Below are positions 27,178 to 36,565 of a stretch of 64,000 bases of DNA, in pieces. This DNA is from Bythopirellula polymerisocia. Its GTDB lineage: Bacteria; Planctomycetota; Planctomycetia; Pirellulales; Lacipirellulaceae. The translations under genes were made by a program, and so were the position numbers. Numbering within the stretch: position 1 is the stretch's first letter; every line of letters starts with the position of its first letter. The stretch covers positions 186,898 to 250,897 of the forward strand of contig NZ_SJPS01000002.1 in NCBI RefSeq assembly GCF_007860015.1, given 5' to 3'. The notes beneath the pieces are model-generated. The model was not told the DNA's origin. It was given only the letters and a program-made list of their open reading frames with translations, and did no database searches.

Positions 27178-29061
27178 CTAAATTATTCCGTGAAGTGGTC
27201 CACCTGGAGTGGCAAGGGAATCGACTCGGCGGGTGATTTCTGGGGGCTCCTCCAGCACGGGGGCATGGTGCGGCTTAATGCGGGCATCGAACACCAGCGG
27301 TCCCCTGCATCCCCAATGTTTGTCAAAAACGAAACTCTCGATTCCATAGAGATCTGCGGCTGGGTTGGTGCGTGTGAAAGTAACCCACAAGAAATTACGT
27401 AGAGACTCCGCGACAAACTGACTTTCGTCTACGACCACGATCCAACGTATTCCGTCCAAATTTACGGGTGAAATCTCGGCGCAGAATCGTTCCAAAGGCG
27501 TGGCAACTTCGCGGCGAGACTCCTGATGCGCAACGTGTGAGACATCGTAGTCAAACGAAGGTGCCGGGCATCGTGGACCAGTGATCGCCATCAATCCAGG
27601 CAAAACCAAGCGTGCATCGCGGAAGCCAGAGGGAAGTTTTAAGTCACTGGGGACGCTTGTTGCTAGTTCATAGCGTGCCGGACCAGCGGCGGCCATCACT
27701 ACCTTGGAACCTGCGTTTAACTCCGTCCCGCTGTAGTCGAGTGTGTCGACCGTGGTCTGAGTATGAAAATGTAAATCGCGGGACCAATCAGCCCGCTGTA
27801 ACAGATGACGCAGAAATTGCTCGATGTGGTGGATATCAAGTTGTGGATCGTCTTGTTCAGCGACTATCAAAAGAAACTTGGCAAGTGACAATTGCCCTTG
27901 CCCCAGAATGGCACTTGCCTGAGTAAGGATCTCTTGTGGGCGGCCCGCTGTGAGGAAAGGCATGTAACGTTCGCTACCGATTGCCAGGAGCAATGGATGT
28001 ACCCCGGCGGCATCGACGGCATTCACACCTCGCACCCCCGGCAAGACCTCGGGGATGAGCGGCCCCGTGATTTCGTGAATCAGCTCCCCCAACATCGAAT
28101 CTTCCTGCGGCGGCCGGCCTACCACAGTAAAGGGCCAAATAGCTCCGTCGCGGTGGTAAACTTCTTTCACGCGCATGACGGGGAATGGATGAGTCAAACT
28201 ATAATACCCCAGGTGGTCACCAAACGGCCCTTCCGGTTCGAGTCGGTCAGGGATCACTTCCCCAACGATGCAGAAATCAGTATCCGCATGGAAAGGCAAC
28301 TCTCCAGGGCGTGAAATCATTCGGACCCGGTGCCCCCCCAATGCCCCCGCAAAGCCGAGTTCACTCATTCCCTCAGGCAAGGGCATCACTGCTGCCACCG
28401 TCATCGCCGGCGGTCCCCCTACGAACACATTCACACGAAAAGGTTTTCCAGCCGCGAGTGCTGCTGCATGGTGCACGCCAATCGAACGGTGGATTTGATA
28501 GTGGAGCCCAATCTCCTCATCTGGCTTGTAATGCTCGCCGGACAACTGCACTCGATACATCCCCAGATTACTGTGCTTCAGGCCGGGCTGGCGCACATCC
28601 TCTGTATAGACCTGCGGCAGAGTAACAAACGCCCCGCCATCCTGGGGCCAGCTCTTGAGTTGTGGCAATTGACTGATCGTAGTACGATTGGCGAGTATTG
28701 GTCCTCGTGCGACTTTCTTGGGAAGCATAGAGAGTCCTACCAGCGGCACACCCCGAAAGTGCCATGGCCGGCGTAGCAATTGTTGGGGGTCGCTTCGCAA
28801 TAGCACTAACTGCTTAATCGCCTCGATGCCATCGCGGAATATTAGTCGCGTCCTCTCTCGCGTTCCGAATAGATTCGCCAGCATCGGAAATCGGCAATTG
28901 ACGACATTCGTGAATAAGAGGGCAGGCCCACCCGCGGCTACCACACGTCGCTGTATGGCCGCCGCCTCCAGATTCGCGTCGATGGGAGCATCGATGTGCA
29001 CCAGTTGCCCCTGCCGCTGGAGATCGTCAACACATTGCTGAAGGCTTTGATAACCCATCAC
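27178..29061 (-). CDS. UbiD-family decarboxylase
   Basis: A 627-residue member of the UbiD family, which uses prenylated FMN to decarboxylate aromatic or alpha-beta unsaturated acids. The N terminus (SLQQCVDDLQRQGQLVHI) and the split-beta-barrel region YRVQLSGEHY to HRSIGVHHAAAL are typical. The prFMN and metal region shows EGMSELGFAGALGG near 253 and EGPFGDHLGYYSL near 300, the latter being the conserved E-x-PFG block. In this lineage the enzyme could serve menaquinone or ubiquinone-like biosynthesis or an unrelated acid. No UbiX (prFMN synthase) gene is in the window. It starts at a double ATG (29061 or 29058). Divergent to it lies a decayed iron-sulfur gene. Confidence 0.9.
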   Translation of the reverse strand: MMGYQSLQQCVDDLQRQGQLVHIDAPIDANLEAAAIQRRVVAAGGPALLFTNVVNCRFPMLANLFGTRERTRLIFRDGIEAIKQLVLLRSDPQQLLRRPWHFRGVPLVGLSMLPKKVARGPILANRTTISQLPQLKSWPQDGGAFVTLPQVYTEDVRQPGLKHSNLGMYRVQLSGEHYKPDEEIGLHYQIHRSIGVHHAAALAAGKPFRVNVFVGGPPAMTVAAVMPLPEGMSELGFAGALGGHRVRMISRPGELPFHADTDFCIVGEVIPDRLEPEGPFGDHLGYYSLTHPFPVMRVKEVYHRDGAIWPFTVVGRPPQEDSMLGELIHEITGPLIPEVLPGVRGVNAVDAAGVHPLLLAIGSERYMPFLTAGRPQEILTQASAILGQGQLSLAKFLLIVAEQDDPQLDIHHIEQFLRHLLQRADWSRDLHFHTQTTVDTLDYSGTELNAGSKVVMAAAGPARYELATSVPSDLKLPSGFRDARLVLPGLMAITGPRCPAPSFDYDVSHVAHQESRREVATPLERFCAEISPVNLDGIRWIVVVDESQFVAESLRNFLWVTFTRTNPAADLYGIESFVFDKHWGCRGPLVFDARIKPHHAPVLEEPPEITRRVDSLATPGGPLHGII

Positions 29062-29111
29062 TGTTCCTATTTTCAGTCCGCAGGAATTCTAGTGGCTTAA
29101 CTTGCTGGTAA

Positions 29112-29366
29112 GACAGTAGAATAAGCGATGCCAGCTGCGACTGGCAGTTTCATGCTGTCTCGGCCCGCGTGACCGCACCCGTAGCCCTGGGCAACACCAA
29201 CTTCAATCTCCGCCTGGATCTGATCGCTGGTGAGCAGGAAGAAATCAAAGAAAAACTGGTGGCCGAACGAGCCGTAGCCTGCGACCAGTGCAGCAGCCTC
29301 GGCGGCAAACGGCACGCGTGTGTCTACGCCTGCCCCCACGAATCCGCCTAGCGTGTCGACGCCTGA
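29112..29366 (+). pseudogene. Relic of a 4Fe-4S cluster protein (C-terminal end)
   Basis: The plus strand is open from 29112 to a TAG at 29349, encoding DLIAGEQEEIKEKLVAERA, then ACDQCSSL and ACVYACPHESA. The CxxC plus CxxxCP pattern is the second half of a ferredoxin-type binding motif as seen in iron-sulfur proteins of the cyclic nucleotide-binding planctomycete type. Directly after the TAG the frame continues RVDA before another stop, which is what an intact protein would plausibly read through (CPHExAxRVDA). No start codon with ribosome site and no upstream domains remain. Best read as a truncated, stop-containing remnant. The opposite strand has an 80-codon open frame that is a shadow. 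Confidence 0.55.
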
Positions 29367-29394
29367 GTAGTGTTTCCTATAGTTTAACAGGCGT

Positions 29395-29465
29395 TAGGAT
29401 TTGGGGGCTGGGGGAATTTGCAAGATCTTGATTTACAAACTCTAGCCCCCAGCCCCCAAATCCTA
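29395..29465. repeat. 20-bp perfect inverted repeat (TAGGATTTGGGGGCTGGGGG)
   Basis: The left arm at 29395-29414 pairs perfectly over 20 bases with CCCCCAGCCCCCAAATCCTA at 29446-29465 around a 31-base AT-rich loop. It lies between the iron-sulfur relic and the 3' end of the next minus-strand gene. A related imperfect copy follows at 29955-30028. Very GC-rich arms with no T-run; probably an intergenic repeat unit rather than a dedicated terminator. Confidence 0.75.
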
Positions 29466-29473
29466 GGCCCCTC

Positions 29474-29941
29474 TTACGGCAGCGACCAGATGATTACTCC
29501 CGTGTGGGGATCCTGGCGCCCTTCTAACAAAAGTGGCCAATAGCGTTCAAAGGCTGTGGGAGCAGGTCGGATGCCTTCGAATGGTTTGCCGGTGGCATAT
29601 CTTGTCGGGGTTAGTCCGTATCCGGGCCGTCCAGTCGAGGAAGATGCTATGCCCTGCTGACCCCTGCCACGCGTTGCCGAAGGATAGTAGCCAGTCGATT
29701 GCTGGTTCTTTGCCCCAGGCTGAAGGCGCGGATTCAAGACGCTGGGAGCCGTCGAGGAGCTTCGCAACCGATAGAACGCCAAGGCGGCGTTGGAACTTAA
29801 GCCCGGCGAGGTCTCGCGCCACATGGCCAAAGGATCATTTCCAGGGGGCGAGCCCTGCCCATAGAGAAATGGAGAAGCGAAACAGGCGGCAACAGAGCCG
29901 GCCAGGATCAGGCCAATAAGATCACTGGGTAAGTATTTCAT
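29474..29941 (-). CDS. Small exported protein of unknown function
   Basis: A 155-residue protein with an N-terminal signal-like helix (DLIGLILAGSVAACFASPF) and a low-complexity body rich in Pro, Gly, Ser and Arg (for example QPGAKNQQSTGYYPSATRG). It closes with a better ordered segment, APTAFERYWPLLLEGRQDP and HTGVIIWSLP. The last part could be a short conserved motif in planctomycete proteins of this type. Flanked on both sides by related GGGGGCT repeats. No family recognised. A real gene is favoured by the signal peptide and the coherent composition up to the stop. Confidence 0.55.
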   Translation of the reverse strand: MKYLPSDLIGLILAGSVAACFASPFLYGQGSPPGNDPLAMWRETSPGLSSNAALAFYRLRSSSTAPSVLNPRLQPGAKNQQSTGYYPSATRGRGQQGIASSSTGRPGYGLTPTRYATGKPFEGIRPAPTAFERYWPLLLEGRQDPHTGVIIWSLP

Positions 29942-29954
29942 GTTCGGAACTGAA

Positions 29955-30028
29955 GTTAGGGACTGGGATTCGGGGGCTGGAGGTTGATATCAATGCTTTC
30001 AACCCCTAGCCCTCGGGTCCCTGACCCC
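29955..30028. repeat. Imperfect inverted repeat related to the GGGGGCT family
   Basis: The left arm TTAGGGACTGGGATTCGGGG and following GGCTGGAGGTTGA face TCAACCCCTAGCCCTCGGGT followed by CCCTGACCCC, with a 12-base loop. It shares the GGATT(T/C)GGGGGCTGG core with the 29395-29465 repeat, so the small gene at 29474-29941 is bracketed by two members. The rest of the 29942-30330 gap shows no gene or other structure. Confidence 0.6.
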
Positions 30029-30330
30029 AAAAGTGCAACCGCAATGCCAATTCGTCCCCAGAACCCAGGCAGAAACATTGTACTGCAGCATGCCCCCCTC
30101 ACGGAACGCCGAAAAGTACTGCGGTAGAAGCGGTTAAGTGTAGCTGGGGTTCTACCAAAAAGAGAATCCCCCCGATCTGTTTAAGGGAATTTGGCTAGAT
30201 AAAAGTGTCGCGATTGAGATGCAATTGCGATCAGGTATGCAACACGGGGAAATTCAGAGAGTTTGGGAAATCCCCCGTTCCCTATGTAGCGGAGAATGGG
30301 ACCAGGCAAGAGATGAAGTGGAAATCTCGC

Positions 30331-31419
30331 CTAGTCCTTGGTACGACTAAGGACGATACCGATCATGCTCAATCCGACCAAGACGAGGGTGGCTGGCTCG
30401 GGAACATTCAAATGGCCCAACGCCAAGCCGCTGTCTTGATCTGATAAATTCATGGGCACGCCGAACTCCATCAGCGTTCCATCGGCCGAGTCGAAGATTC
30501 TGCTTGAATGGCCCACTCCATCAAACGCGACAAGATTCAATCCACTGGCAGGAGTGTAGCGGGGCATCCAATCGACGTTAATGAGGTACTCGCTAAGATC
30601 GATGTAAGGAAGCACACGAATTTCGCCTGGTAAGTCCAGTTCGACGGGATTCTCTACCACTTCACTAACTGGCGGTGGCTCAATTGGTTCTTCCAATGAA
30701 GGTGGCGCTGGTGTGACTGGCGGAGATGCCGTTGGTGGTGACGACGGCTGAGATGGAATAGCAGGTGTAGGCTTCCTTGTGGAGCAATTGCTTGAACACG
30801 CCGGGATAGTGGTCTCTTCTAGTATGAAGGGTGCGGGAATTTTCCCGGCTGCGATCTGCGCTGCTAGTCGCTCTCCGAGATTTATTCGTTCGGGCAGTTC
30901 AACTCCATTACATTCTCCCAGACAGAGCCCCTGGGCAAACACATTGCTGGATACGTCTCCCTCAGTACCGTCATATAAGGGGTCCTCTCCTTCTACATCG
31001 ATCGAGAGTTCAGTGAAACCTGTTCCCAAAAGGGTATACTCGATCTGGGCGAAAAGTTGGGTTCCCGATTCAACAAATCCCGGGGTCAGAACTGAGAAGG
31101 CCCTCAGTTCACCAACAGAATCGCTGGAGATGTCTCTAGCCACCACTAGTGCCCAATTCTCCTTATCGTTGTTCACTTGGGCGGCAGTGAACTGAATGAC
31201 ACCCTGTCTGGAGCTCGAGAGATTGAGGCTAATTCCCCCATTAGCGAATGTAAAGTTGTCCGGTTCACTATCATAGAGAATCTGCAAGATTCCAGTATCT
31301 CCCACTTCGAGTGCCGGCTGAGTCACTTGCACAGAGAATAAAGCTGCCATGCATGGCAAGCTTGAAGCGCCCCATAGCATCAGCAAGAAGAAAGATGCTT
31401 TACTCATTGTCTCTGCCAA
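30331..31419 (-). CDS. PEP-CTERM surface protein with cohesin-like domain and Pro-rich linker
   Basis: A 362-residue protein. After a signal peptide (SFFLLMLWGASSLPCMAA) comes an approximately 140-residue beta-rich domain with GDTGILQILYD, GVIQFTAAQV and EGEDPLYDGTEGDVSS. A cysteine-containing segment and a Pro-rich linker (IPSQPSSPPTASPPVTPAPP) follow, then a second globular part. The tail is the sorting signal VPEPATLVLVGLSMIGIVLS followed by RTKD. The first domain is clearly homologous to that of the neighbouring 31623-32204 protein and looks cohesin-like in strand pattern; that assignment is inference. The tail should direct it to the exosortase pathway and the outer surface. No exosortase is in the window. 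Start at 31419 or at the Met at 31407. Confidence 0.78.
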   Translation of the reverse strand: MAETMSKASFFLLMLWGASSLPCMAALFSVQVTQPALEVGDTGILQILYDSEPDNFTFANGGISLNLSSSRQGVIQFTAAQVNNDKENWALVVARDISSDSVGELRAFSVLTPGFVESGTQLFAQIEYTLLGTGFTELSIDVEGEDPLYDGTEGDVSSNVFAQGLCLGECNGVELPERINLGERLAAQIAAGKIPAPFILEETTIPACSSNCSTRKPTPAIPSQPSSPPTASPPVTPAPPSLEEPIEPPPVSEVVENPVELDLPGEIRVLPYIDLSEYLINVDWMPRYTPASGLNLVAFDGVGHSSRIFDSADGTLMEFGVPMNLSDQDSGLALGHLNVPEPATLVLVGLSMIGIVLSRTKD

Positions 31420-31550
31420 ATTCTCTAACGTGTAGCGAAAGAATCAAATTCACTCAGAATAGAAAAACGTGAACTCCTGCGAATTCACTCCCCTGAGAGG
31501 TACCCATTAAAAGAGGCAGAATTGAGCTCAAACTGCAACATCTAAAGTTA

Positions 31551-31591
31551 CAAAAAAAGAAAAACCCCTGCACCAATCTGATGCAGGGGTT
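31551..31591 (-). terminator. Intrinsic terminator after the PEP-CTERM gene 31623-32204
   Basis: Read on the minus strand: ACCCCTGCAT, loop CAGATTG, GTGCAGGGGT, followed by TTTTCTTTTTTTG. A strong GC stem plus a T-run 30 bases after the stop codon at 31623. It separates this gene from the downstream paralogue at 30331-31419, so the two are probably transcribed separately. Confidence 0.9.
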
Positions 31592-31622
31592 TATTAGTTA
31601 CGTAACTAAGAGCTAACTAAGC

Positions 31623-32204
31623 TTAGCCGTTGCGACGACGCACGACCAAACCAATGAGGCTCATACCGACCAAAGCCAAAGTGGCTGGCTCAGGAATAGG
31701 TGCACCGGCAACTCTTACCTCAGCCGTACCAAGCATAGTGGCAGACGAAAGATCGCCCTGGGAACCATCAAAGATCGGATCTTCGCCCTGGACTCCAATA
31801 GAAAGCAACGTGCTACCTGCAGCCAGTACCTTGTAGCCAACTTGGGCATAAATCGAGGTTGCACCGGTAGGCAAGCCAGGCGATCCAACGGAGAAACCAT
31901 TTAAAGGAGACGCCGCATCAGCACCAAAGGACGCCTGAACAGCAGTCCAACGACCCGCTGGATTCAATACTTCAGCACTGGTGAACTCAATAACACCTGG
32001 AGTGCCGCTGGTCAGCTGAAGGCCAAGGCCACCATTCTGGAACGAAGCACCCTGCGGAGCAGGATCGTAAACGATGTCGAGGAGCCCAGTAGCTCCGATG
32101 GTCAAATCACCGCCACCGACGATCGAAAACGAAGCGGCTTGTGTGGCAACGGAAGCACAAAGGACGATAACTGCGGACAAAGCAAAAATGTTGATTTTCT
32201 TCAT
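31623..32204 (-). CDS. Small PEP-CTERM surface protein with cohesin-like domain
   Basis: A 193-residue protein: a signal peptide (KKINIFALSAVIVLCASVATQAA), one beta-rich domain and the sorting tail IPEPATLALVGMSLIGLVV followed by RRRNG. The domain parallels that of the 30331-31419 protein block by block: GATGLLDIVYDP, GVIEFTSAEV and QGEDPIFDGSQGDLSS. So this is a tandem paralogue without the Pro-rich linker and second domain. The strand pattern and the LxIxYD start are reminiscent of cohesin modules, and the neighbouring 32448-33269 gene carries dockerin-like repeats. Expected location is the outer surface after exosortase processing. It is followed by a strong terminator. Confidence 0.8.
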   Translation of the reverse strand: MKKINIFALSAVIVLCASVATQAASFSIVGGGDLTIGATGLLDIVYDPAPQGASFQNGGLGLQLTSGTPGVIEFTSAEVLNPAGRWTAVQASFGADAASPLNGFSVGSPGLPTGATSIYAQVGYKVLAAGSTLLSIGVQGEDPIFDGSQGDLSSATMLGTAEVRVAGAPIPEPATLALVGMSLIGLVVRRRNG

Positions 32205-32447
32205 AGTAGATTCTTTCTTTTTATTGGTTATTCAGATTGATTTAATGGATCAAACTACAATCAGTGTCGATTCAAGGCTGCCTCTTCTTAGGCACCACCG
32301 TAGTACCCTGGAAGACACAACCTACCGCTTTGCGTTATTAAGACTGTCGCAACCCAGCCACATTAAAGCTCACGAGCACCTCAACTAAAATCACATCAAA
32401 TCTTTTTTACGTATCTCTTAAAACCGCTCAACCTGTCACCAGTTAGC

Positions 32448-33269
32448 TTAACGATTTCTTCGGAAACCAAGCAGGCCCATAGCCCCGAACATAACCAAAC
32501 CAATGCTGGATGGCTCAGGAACAGCAGCAACACTTGCCCCAAGAGGACCGGTCAACTTAGCAACGTAAGAACCAGTGTCAGAGTTACTGACAGTACCCGA
32601 TTGATTGAAGTCACCAGCAGGATTGTAAGCACCAGCTCCACCTGTCAGAGCAGCAACATAACCAGCCGTATCAGCATTTGAGATAGTCCCCGTGCTGTTA
32701 AAGTCACCAAGCGTGACAACCGTGGTCAGAATGCTATCAGCCACGGTAGCAGCACCGCCACCAGCCAAGAAGCCGCCGTCACTCAGATAGACAGGGAAGG
32801 TAGGCTTGTTGTCATTACCAAAGACAGGCCGAGGACCTGCGGGCCAAGTACCCGAGGCTATGAGTGTGTCTTTGGTGGCTGGTGAATTGACGCCGATACC
32901 TGCCGTAGTGGCCAAACTGAGGTCTTGACCGTAAACGATCTCAACGGTGCCTTCAGGGTCACTCGGAAGAACCTGCGTGTTCGCAGCGCCGTTAGCATTG
33001 ATTGCACCGTTAAACGTAATTCCGGTAGGGGTGATGTTGTCGATAAGTGCCCGAAGACCGGCAATACCAGTCGAGCCATCGACGCCAGCACCGGTATCAA
33101 CTACGCGGGCCCAGAGCGTCCAGCTTCCGCCGCTCATGTTGTTCGAGCGACTTGTGTTGTTCAGGTCAAGAGTGAGTTGCAAGTTGTCAGCTTGTGTGTT
33201 GGCTGTTGGCAGAAGAGCCATCAGAGTTGCACAAACAGAACACAGTAGTAGGCTTCGCTTCATGTTCAT
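32448..33269 (-). CDS. PEP-CTERM surface protein with two dockerin-like repeats
   Basis: A 273-residue protein. The signal peptide (RSLLLCSVCATLMALLPTANTQA) precedes an approximately 170-residue beta-rich domain (SGGSWTLWARVVDTGAGVDG and VYLSDGGFLAGGGAATV). Two calcium-type repeats follow: GDFNSTGTISNADTAGYVAAL and DFNQSGTVSNSDTGSYVAKL. They match the DxNxxGxxxxxDxxxxxxxL plan of dockerin type I. The tail is VPEPSSIGLVMFGAMGLLGF plus RRNR. Dockerin pairs can bind cohesin modules or simply serve as calcium-binding spacers, and here they sit beside two proteins with cohesin-like domains. Surface anchoring by exosortase is expected. The 243-base gap to the next gene has no clear terminator. Confidence 0.82.
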   Translation of the reverse strand: MNMKRSLLLCSVCATLMALLPTANTQADNLQLTLDLNNTSRSNNMSGGSWTLWARVVDTGAGVDGSTGIAGLRALIDNITPTGITFNGAINANGAANTQVLPSDPEGTVEIVYGQDLSLATTAGIGVNSPATKDTLIASGTWPAGPRPVFGNDNKPTFPVYLSDGGFLAGGGAATVADSILTTVVTLGDFNSTGTISNADTAGYVAALTGGAGAYNPAGDFNQSGTVSNSDTGSYVAKLTGPLGASVAAVPEPSSIGLVMFGAMGLLGFRRNR

Positions 33270-34013
33270 TTCTCCAGTTTCCCCATTTTCAATTAGGTAG
33301 AAGATAAAACTTGTTGTAGAATTCCTTGTTTGCTGGGGTTTACGTCCATTGTATCAACAACGAACGCAAATTGCACGCGAATACTTGTCAAAAAAAAGTT
33401 TTTTAGATTCTGCCCCACGCGTGACGTGACTCTGCTCGTATTACTTAGGAGCCTGAGTCGATTGTGCCTTGTGCCTCAAAAACGTTTTGACGGCGGCGAG
33501 CCACGTGCGACTTTTTTTCCTCACAATACGCTGGTTACCTCACATTGTTGTCAAATCAAAGCGGTGTAACTTCAAGGTCGTTGACAAGACAAGAAACCCG
33601 ATTCGATGGCAGACCAATTCTGCCATTCCTCTGTCACTTTACCAAGGATTTAACCAGTTGCAACAGTTTTGGCGCTTGGAAAAGGAATATTTTCTAGGAA
33701 AACTTAACCGGTAAGCAAAGGGATCGGCGAATCTTCTTATGCTCCAACAACTTGCGTCAAATTGCCCATGTTGGTTTTTTTGGGGAACTTTGGGGATTCT
33801 GGGCCGCTTTCGGGGACAATTTTTAAAAAATTCTACCAGATCTAATAACCGAACAATCAACCATTAGATCGCGATTGACTTGAGCCTAGCTAGCAGACAA
33901 CCAATTTGAACTGCCAAAGGAGTTTTGGAGTCTAAGCTCAAAGGTACTTTCGTTCGAAATTCTGAATCCTGACAAACCTTGTTACCCCAGTATGCTAGCG
34001 AAGAGAAGAATAG

Positions 34014-34086
34014 TCTCTCGCAGAGGAGCAAAGACATGCAGAGGATAGCAATATATGCTCTGCGATCTCCGTGTCTCTGTGAGAGA
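34014..34086. repeat. Imperfect hairpin of the CACAGAG type, second copy
   Basis: TCTCTCGCAGAGGAGC and GCAGAGGATAGCA face TGCTCTGCGATCTCC and GTGTCTCTGTGAGAGA. It shares the GCAGAG/CTCTGTG words and hairpin plan with 1202-1273 but has diverged further. Located in the gene-poor stretch before thrS. Confidence 0.5.
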
Positions 34087-34273
34087 AATCTATTCCTTGA
34101 AGCACAAGCATGGCTGGGTAGGATTGATGACCAAAGGAATCGCTTTCACCGTGTTGTAGCAGTTGACAATCAACAGCCGTAGATTCTTTGTTTGCGAGCG
34201 ACTAAGCTATCCGCTTTCGTTCACCCATGGACTTGCTACTCACGATCCCAAAAAGAAAAGAGACGAATAATTT

Positions 34274-34399
34274 ACCACAGAACACACGGAGAACACCGAG
34301 GAATTTAGGCAAGTAGTCGAAGCAAGTGAAGCAGGTAGAGAGCATACATCATTCTCCTTGGTGTCACTTTCATTCCTCACCTCAGTGACCTCTGTGGTT
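34274..34399. repeat. Imperfect inverted repeat of the CACAGAG type, third copy
   Basis: ACCACAGAACACACGGAG and AACACCGAGGAAT at the left face ATTCCTCACCTCAGTGACC and TCTGTGGTT at the right, with CATTCTCCTTGGTGTC between. The outer ACCACAGA/TCTGTGGT arms match the 1202-1273 copy (CCACAGAG/CTCTGTGG). It lies 80 bases upstream of thrS. Confidence 0.6.
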
Positions 34400-34478
34400 C
34401 AATTCTTTTCATATTGGGTAGATGATAATTAATGCGAACCGTTCTTTCATGCGACGAGAAGGCTAAAACCAGGAATCC

Positions 34479-36488
34479 ATGCTAAGCGTAACTTTGCCTG
34501 ACGGCACCAGGCGTGAATACTCTAATTCGGTAACTCCCTACGACGTAGCGGCAGAGATTGGCCCAGGCCTAGCCAAGGCTGCGATTGCTGCCGAAGTGGA
34601 TGGCGCGCAGATCGATCTGACCACTCCTCTGCCTGCCGAAGGGTCAGTTAATCTGCGGCTCTTGACCAAGCGCGACCCCGAGTCGCTCGACATTCTGCGG
34701 CATTCCTGCGCGCATGTGATGGCCCAGGCGGTGATGCGTTTACACGAGGGGGTTCAATTGGCCTTTGGCCCCTGCACGAGCAATGGTTTTTACTACGACA
34801 TGCTGCTAAAGGAGCCTCTTTCTGAAGAGGACTTCCCGGCAATTGAAGCGGAAATGGCTAAGATTGTCAAAGAAAACCTCGGCTTCGAGCGAATGGATGT
34901 TCCTCGTTCTAAAGCTCTCAGTTTGTGTCAGGAATTGGGCCAAGAATTCAAAGTCGAGCACATTGATACCGGACTGTCTGACGAAGAGACCTTGTCGTTC
35001 TATCGTCAAGGAGAATTCTTAGACCTTTGTCGAGGCAGACATATTCCCAGCACAGGTCACATCGGCAAGGCATTCAAACTGACCAGCCTTGCCGGAGCCT
35101 ATTGGAAAGGCGACGCAGCACGACCGCAGCTACAGCGTCTCTATGCGACCGCCTTCTTCGACAAGCAGCAACTCGACGACTACCTACGTTTGTTGGAGGA
35201 AGCCAAACGGCGCGATCACCGTGTACTCGGAAAACAATTGGAACTGTTTACAATCAGTCCACTGGTGGGATCAGGACTCGTGTTGTGGCTCCCCAAAGGA
35301 GCGATCATTCGCCAGACACTCGAAGACTATCTCAAGAGTGAATTACGACAGCGTGGCTACGATGCGGTATATACCCCCAACATTGGCAAGGTTGATCTCT
35401 ATGAGATCTCGGGGCATTTCCCCTATTACAGCGACAGTCAGTTTCGGCCGATCGAGATGGAAGACGGCGAGCGCTATCTGCTCAAGCCGATGAACTGCCC
35501 TCATCACATCATGATCTACAAGTCCAAGCCCCGCAGTTACCGCGATCTCCCCGTGCGGTTGGCCGAGTTCGGCACGGTGTATCGGTACGAGCAATCGGGG
35601 GAGCTCAGTGGCATGACCCGAGTTCGCGGGTTCACTCAGGACGACGCGCATATTTTCTGCACCGAAGATCAAGTGGCCGGAGAGATCCGCGGTTGCCTGG
35701 AGATGACCCTCAAGGTGCTTAAATCGCTCGGCATGGATAAATACCGCGTACGGCTCGGCTTCCGTGACCCGGAGAGCGATAAGTACGTTGGCAACATTGA
35801 AGTCTGGGATCGGGCCGAGGCAGCCATCCAGCAGGTGGCCGAGGAGATGGACCTGCCCGGACGCGAACCGGAGCCAGGGGAAGCTGCCTTTTATGGGCCG
35901 AAAATCGATTTCGTGGTAACCGACTGTATTGGCCGGGAATGGCAGCTGGGGACCGTTCAGCTTGACTACAACCTTCCCAGCGAGGAGAGGTTTGGCCTGG
36001 AATACATCGGTGCCGACAATCAACCCCATCGACCTGTGATGATCCATCGGGCCCCGCTGGGGTCGATGGAGCGGTTTGTCGGGGTTCTTATCGAGCATTT
36101 TGCGGGGGCATTTCCGCTCTGGCTAGCGCCGGAGCAGGCTCGGGTTCTCACAGTTAGTGAGAAAAGCGAGGAATACGGCCGGGAAATCGAAGCACAACTT
36201 CGAGCGGCCGGATTTCGTGTAACCGGCGATTATCGCGGCCAAAAACTAGGTGCCAAGATACGGGAAGCACAGCTCGAGTTGATTCCTTACATGCTGGTCG
36301 TCGGCGAGAAGGACGCCCAAAACGACACAGTCACCCTCCGCGACCGGATCGAAGGAGATCTGGGGGCTCTGCCAGTTGCGGAAGCCCTGGCAAAACTCCA
36401 GCAGGAAGTGGCGGATAAGACGGTCAGGCAGGTGGCCGACACTGGCGGAGCAGCCCTGGTGGATCGTAGCAAGAAAAACGAATATTGA
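34479..36488 (+). CDS. thrS: Threonyl-tRNA synthetase
   Basis: Class II synthetase charging tRNA-Thr, 669 residues. The N-terminal TGS domain ([20 protein letters not shown]) is followed by the editing SAD domain with [11 protein letters not shown] near 77-87 and [13 protein letters not shown] near 185, which hydrolyse mischarged Ser-tRNA. The catalytic core includes [20 protein letters not shown] (zinc Cys/His), the motif 2 region [20 protein letters not shown] and motif 3 [13 protein letters not shown]. The C-terminal anticodon domain begins near 575 ([14 protein letters not shown]). First gene of the translation cluster; infC follows after 92 bases. Confidence 0.97.
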   Translation: MLSVTLPDGTRREYSNSVTPYDVAAEIGPGLAKAAIAAEVDGAQIDLTTPLPAEGSVNLRLLTKRDPESLDILRHSCAHVMAQAVMRLHEGVQLAFGPCTSNGFYYDMLLKEPLSEEDFPAIEAEMAKIVKENLGFERMDVPRSKALSLCQELGQEFKVEHIDTGLSDEETLSFYRQGEFLDLCRGRHIPSTGHIGKAFKLTSLAGAYWKGDAARPQLQRLYATAFFDKQQLDDYLRLLEEAKRRDHRVLGKQLELFTISPLVGSGLVLWLPKGAIIRQTLEDYLKSELRQRGYDAVYTPNIGKVDLYEISGHFPYYSDSQFRPIEMEDGERYLLKPMNCPHHIMIYKSKPRSYRDLPVRLAEFGTVYRYEQSGELSGMTRVRGFTQDDAHIFCTEDQVAGEIRGCLEMTLKVLKSLGMDKYRVRLGFRDPESDKYVGNIEVWDRAEAAIQQVAEEMDLPGREPEPGEAAFYGPKIDFVVTDCIGREWQLGTVQLDYNLPSEERFGLEYIGADNQPHRPVMIHRAPLGSMERFVGVLIEHFAGAFPLWLAPEQARVLTVSEKSEEYGREIEAQLRAAGFRVTGDYRGQKLGAKIREAQLELIPYMLVVGEKDAQNDTVTLRDRIEGDLGALPVAEALAKLQQEVADKTVRQVADTGGAALVDRSKKNEY

Positions 36489-36565
36489 CTTGAATGCATT
36501 GGGACAGTGTTGACGTCTCGTCGCTTTGTGACCGATACTTGTCTTTCGTCTATTTTCTAACCTGA

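Larger units (their letters stand above)
33270..34478. other. Long intergenic region before thrS
   Basis: About 1.2 kb with no convincing gene. Short open frames on both strands have no ribosome site or domain. It contains two CACAGAG-type hairpins listed separately, an A-run/T-run palindrome near 33388-33404, and presumably the promoter of the thrS-infC-pheT cluster. No recognisable T-box or other tRNA-sensing leader was found before thrS. Confidence 0.5.

Noticed and set aside
29097-29339. Minus-strand 80-codon open frame
   Set aside because: Antisense to the iron-sulfur relic, whose CxxC/CP motif makes the plus strand the true coding strand.
32321-32336. ACGCAAAGC word in a gene leader, as in cyclic-di-GMP-I riboswitches
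   Set aside because: The GGGCAAACC and GGGGTTACC parts of the riboswitch core are missing and the fold cannot be formed by eye.
33330-33860. Short open frames on both strands before thrS
   Set aside because: No starts with ribosome sites and no recognisable domain; treated as noise.
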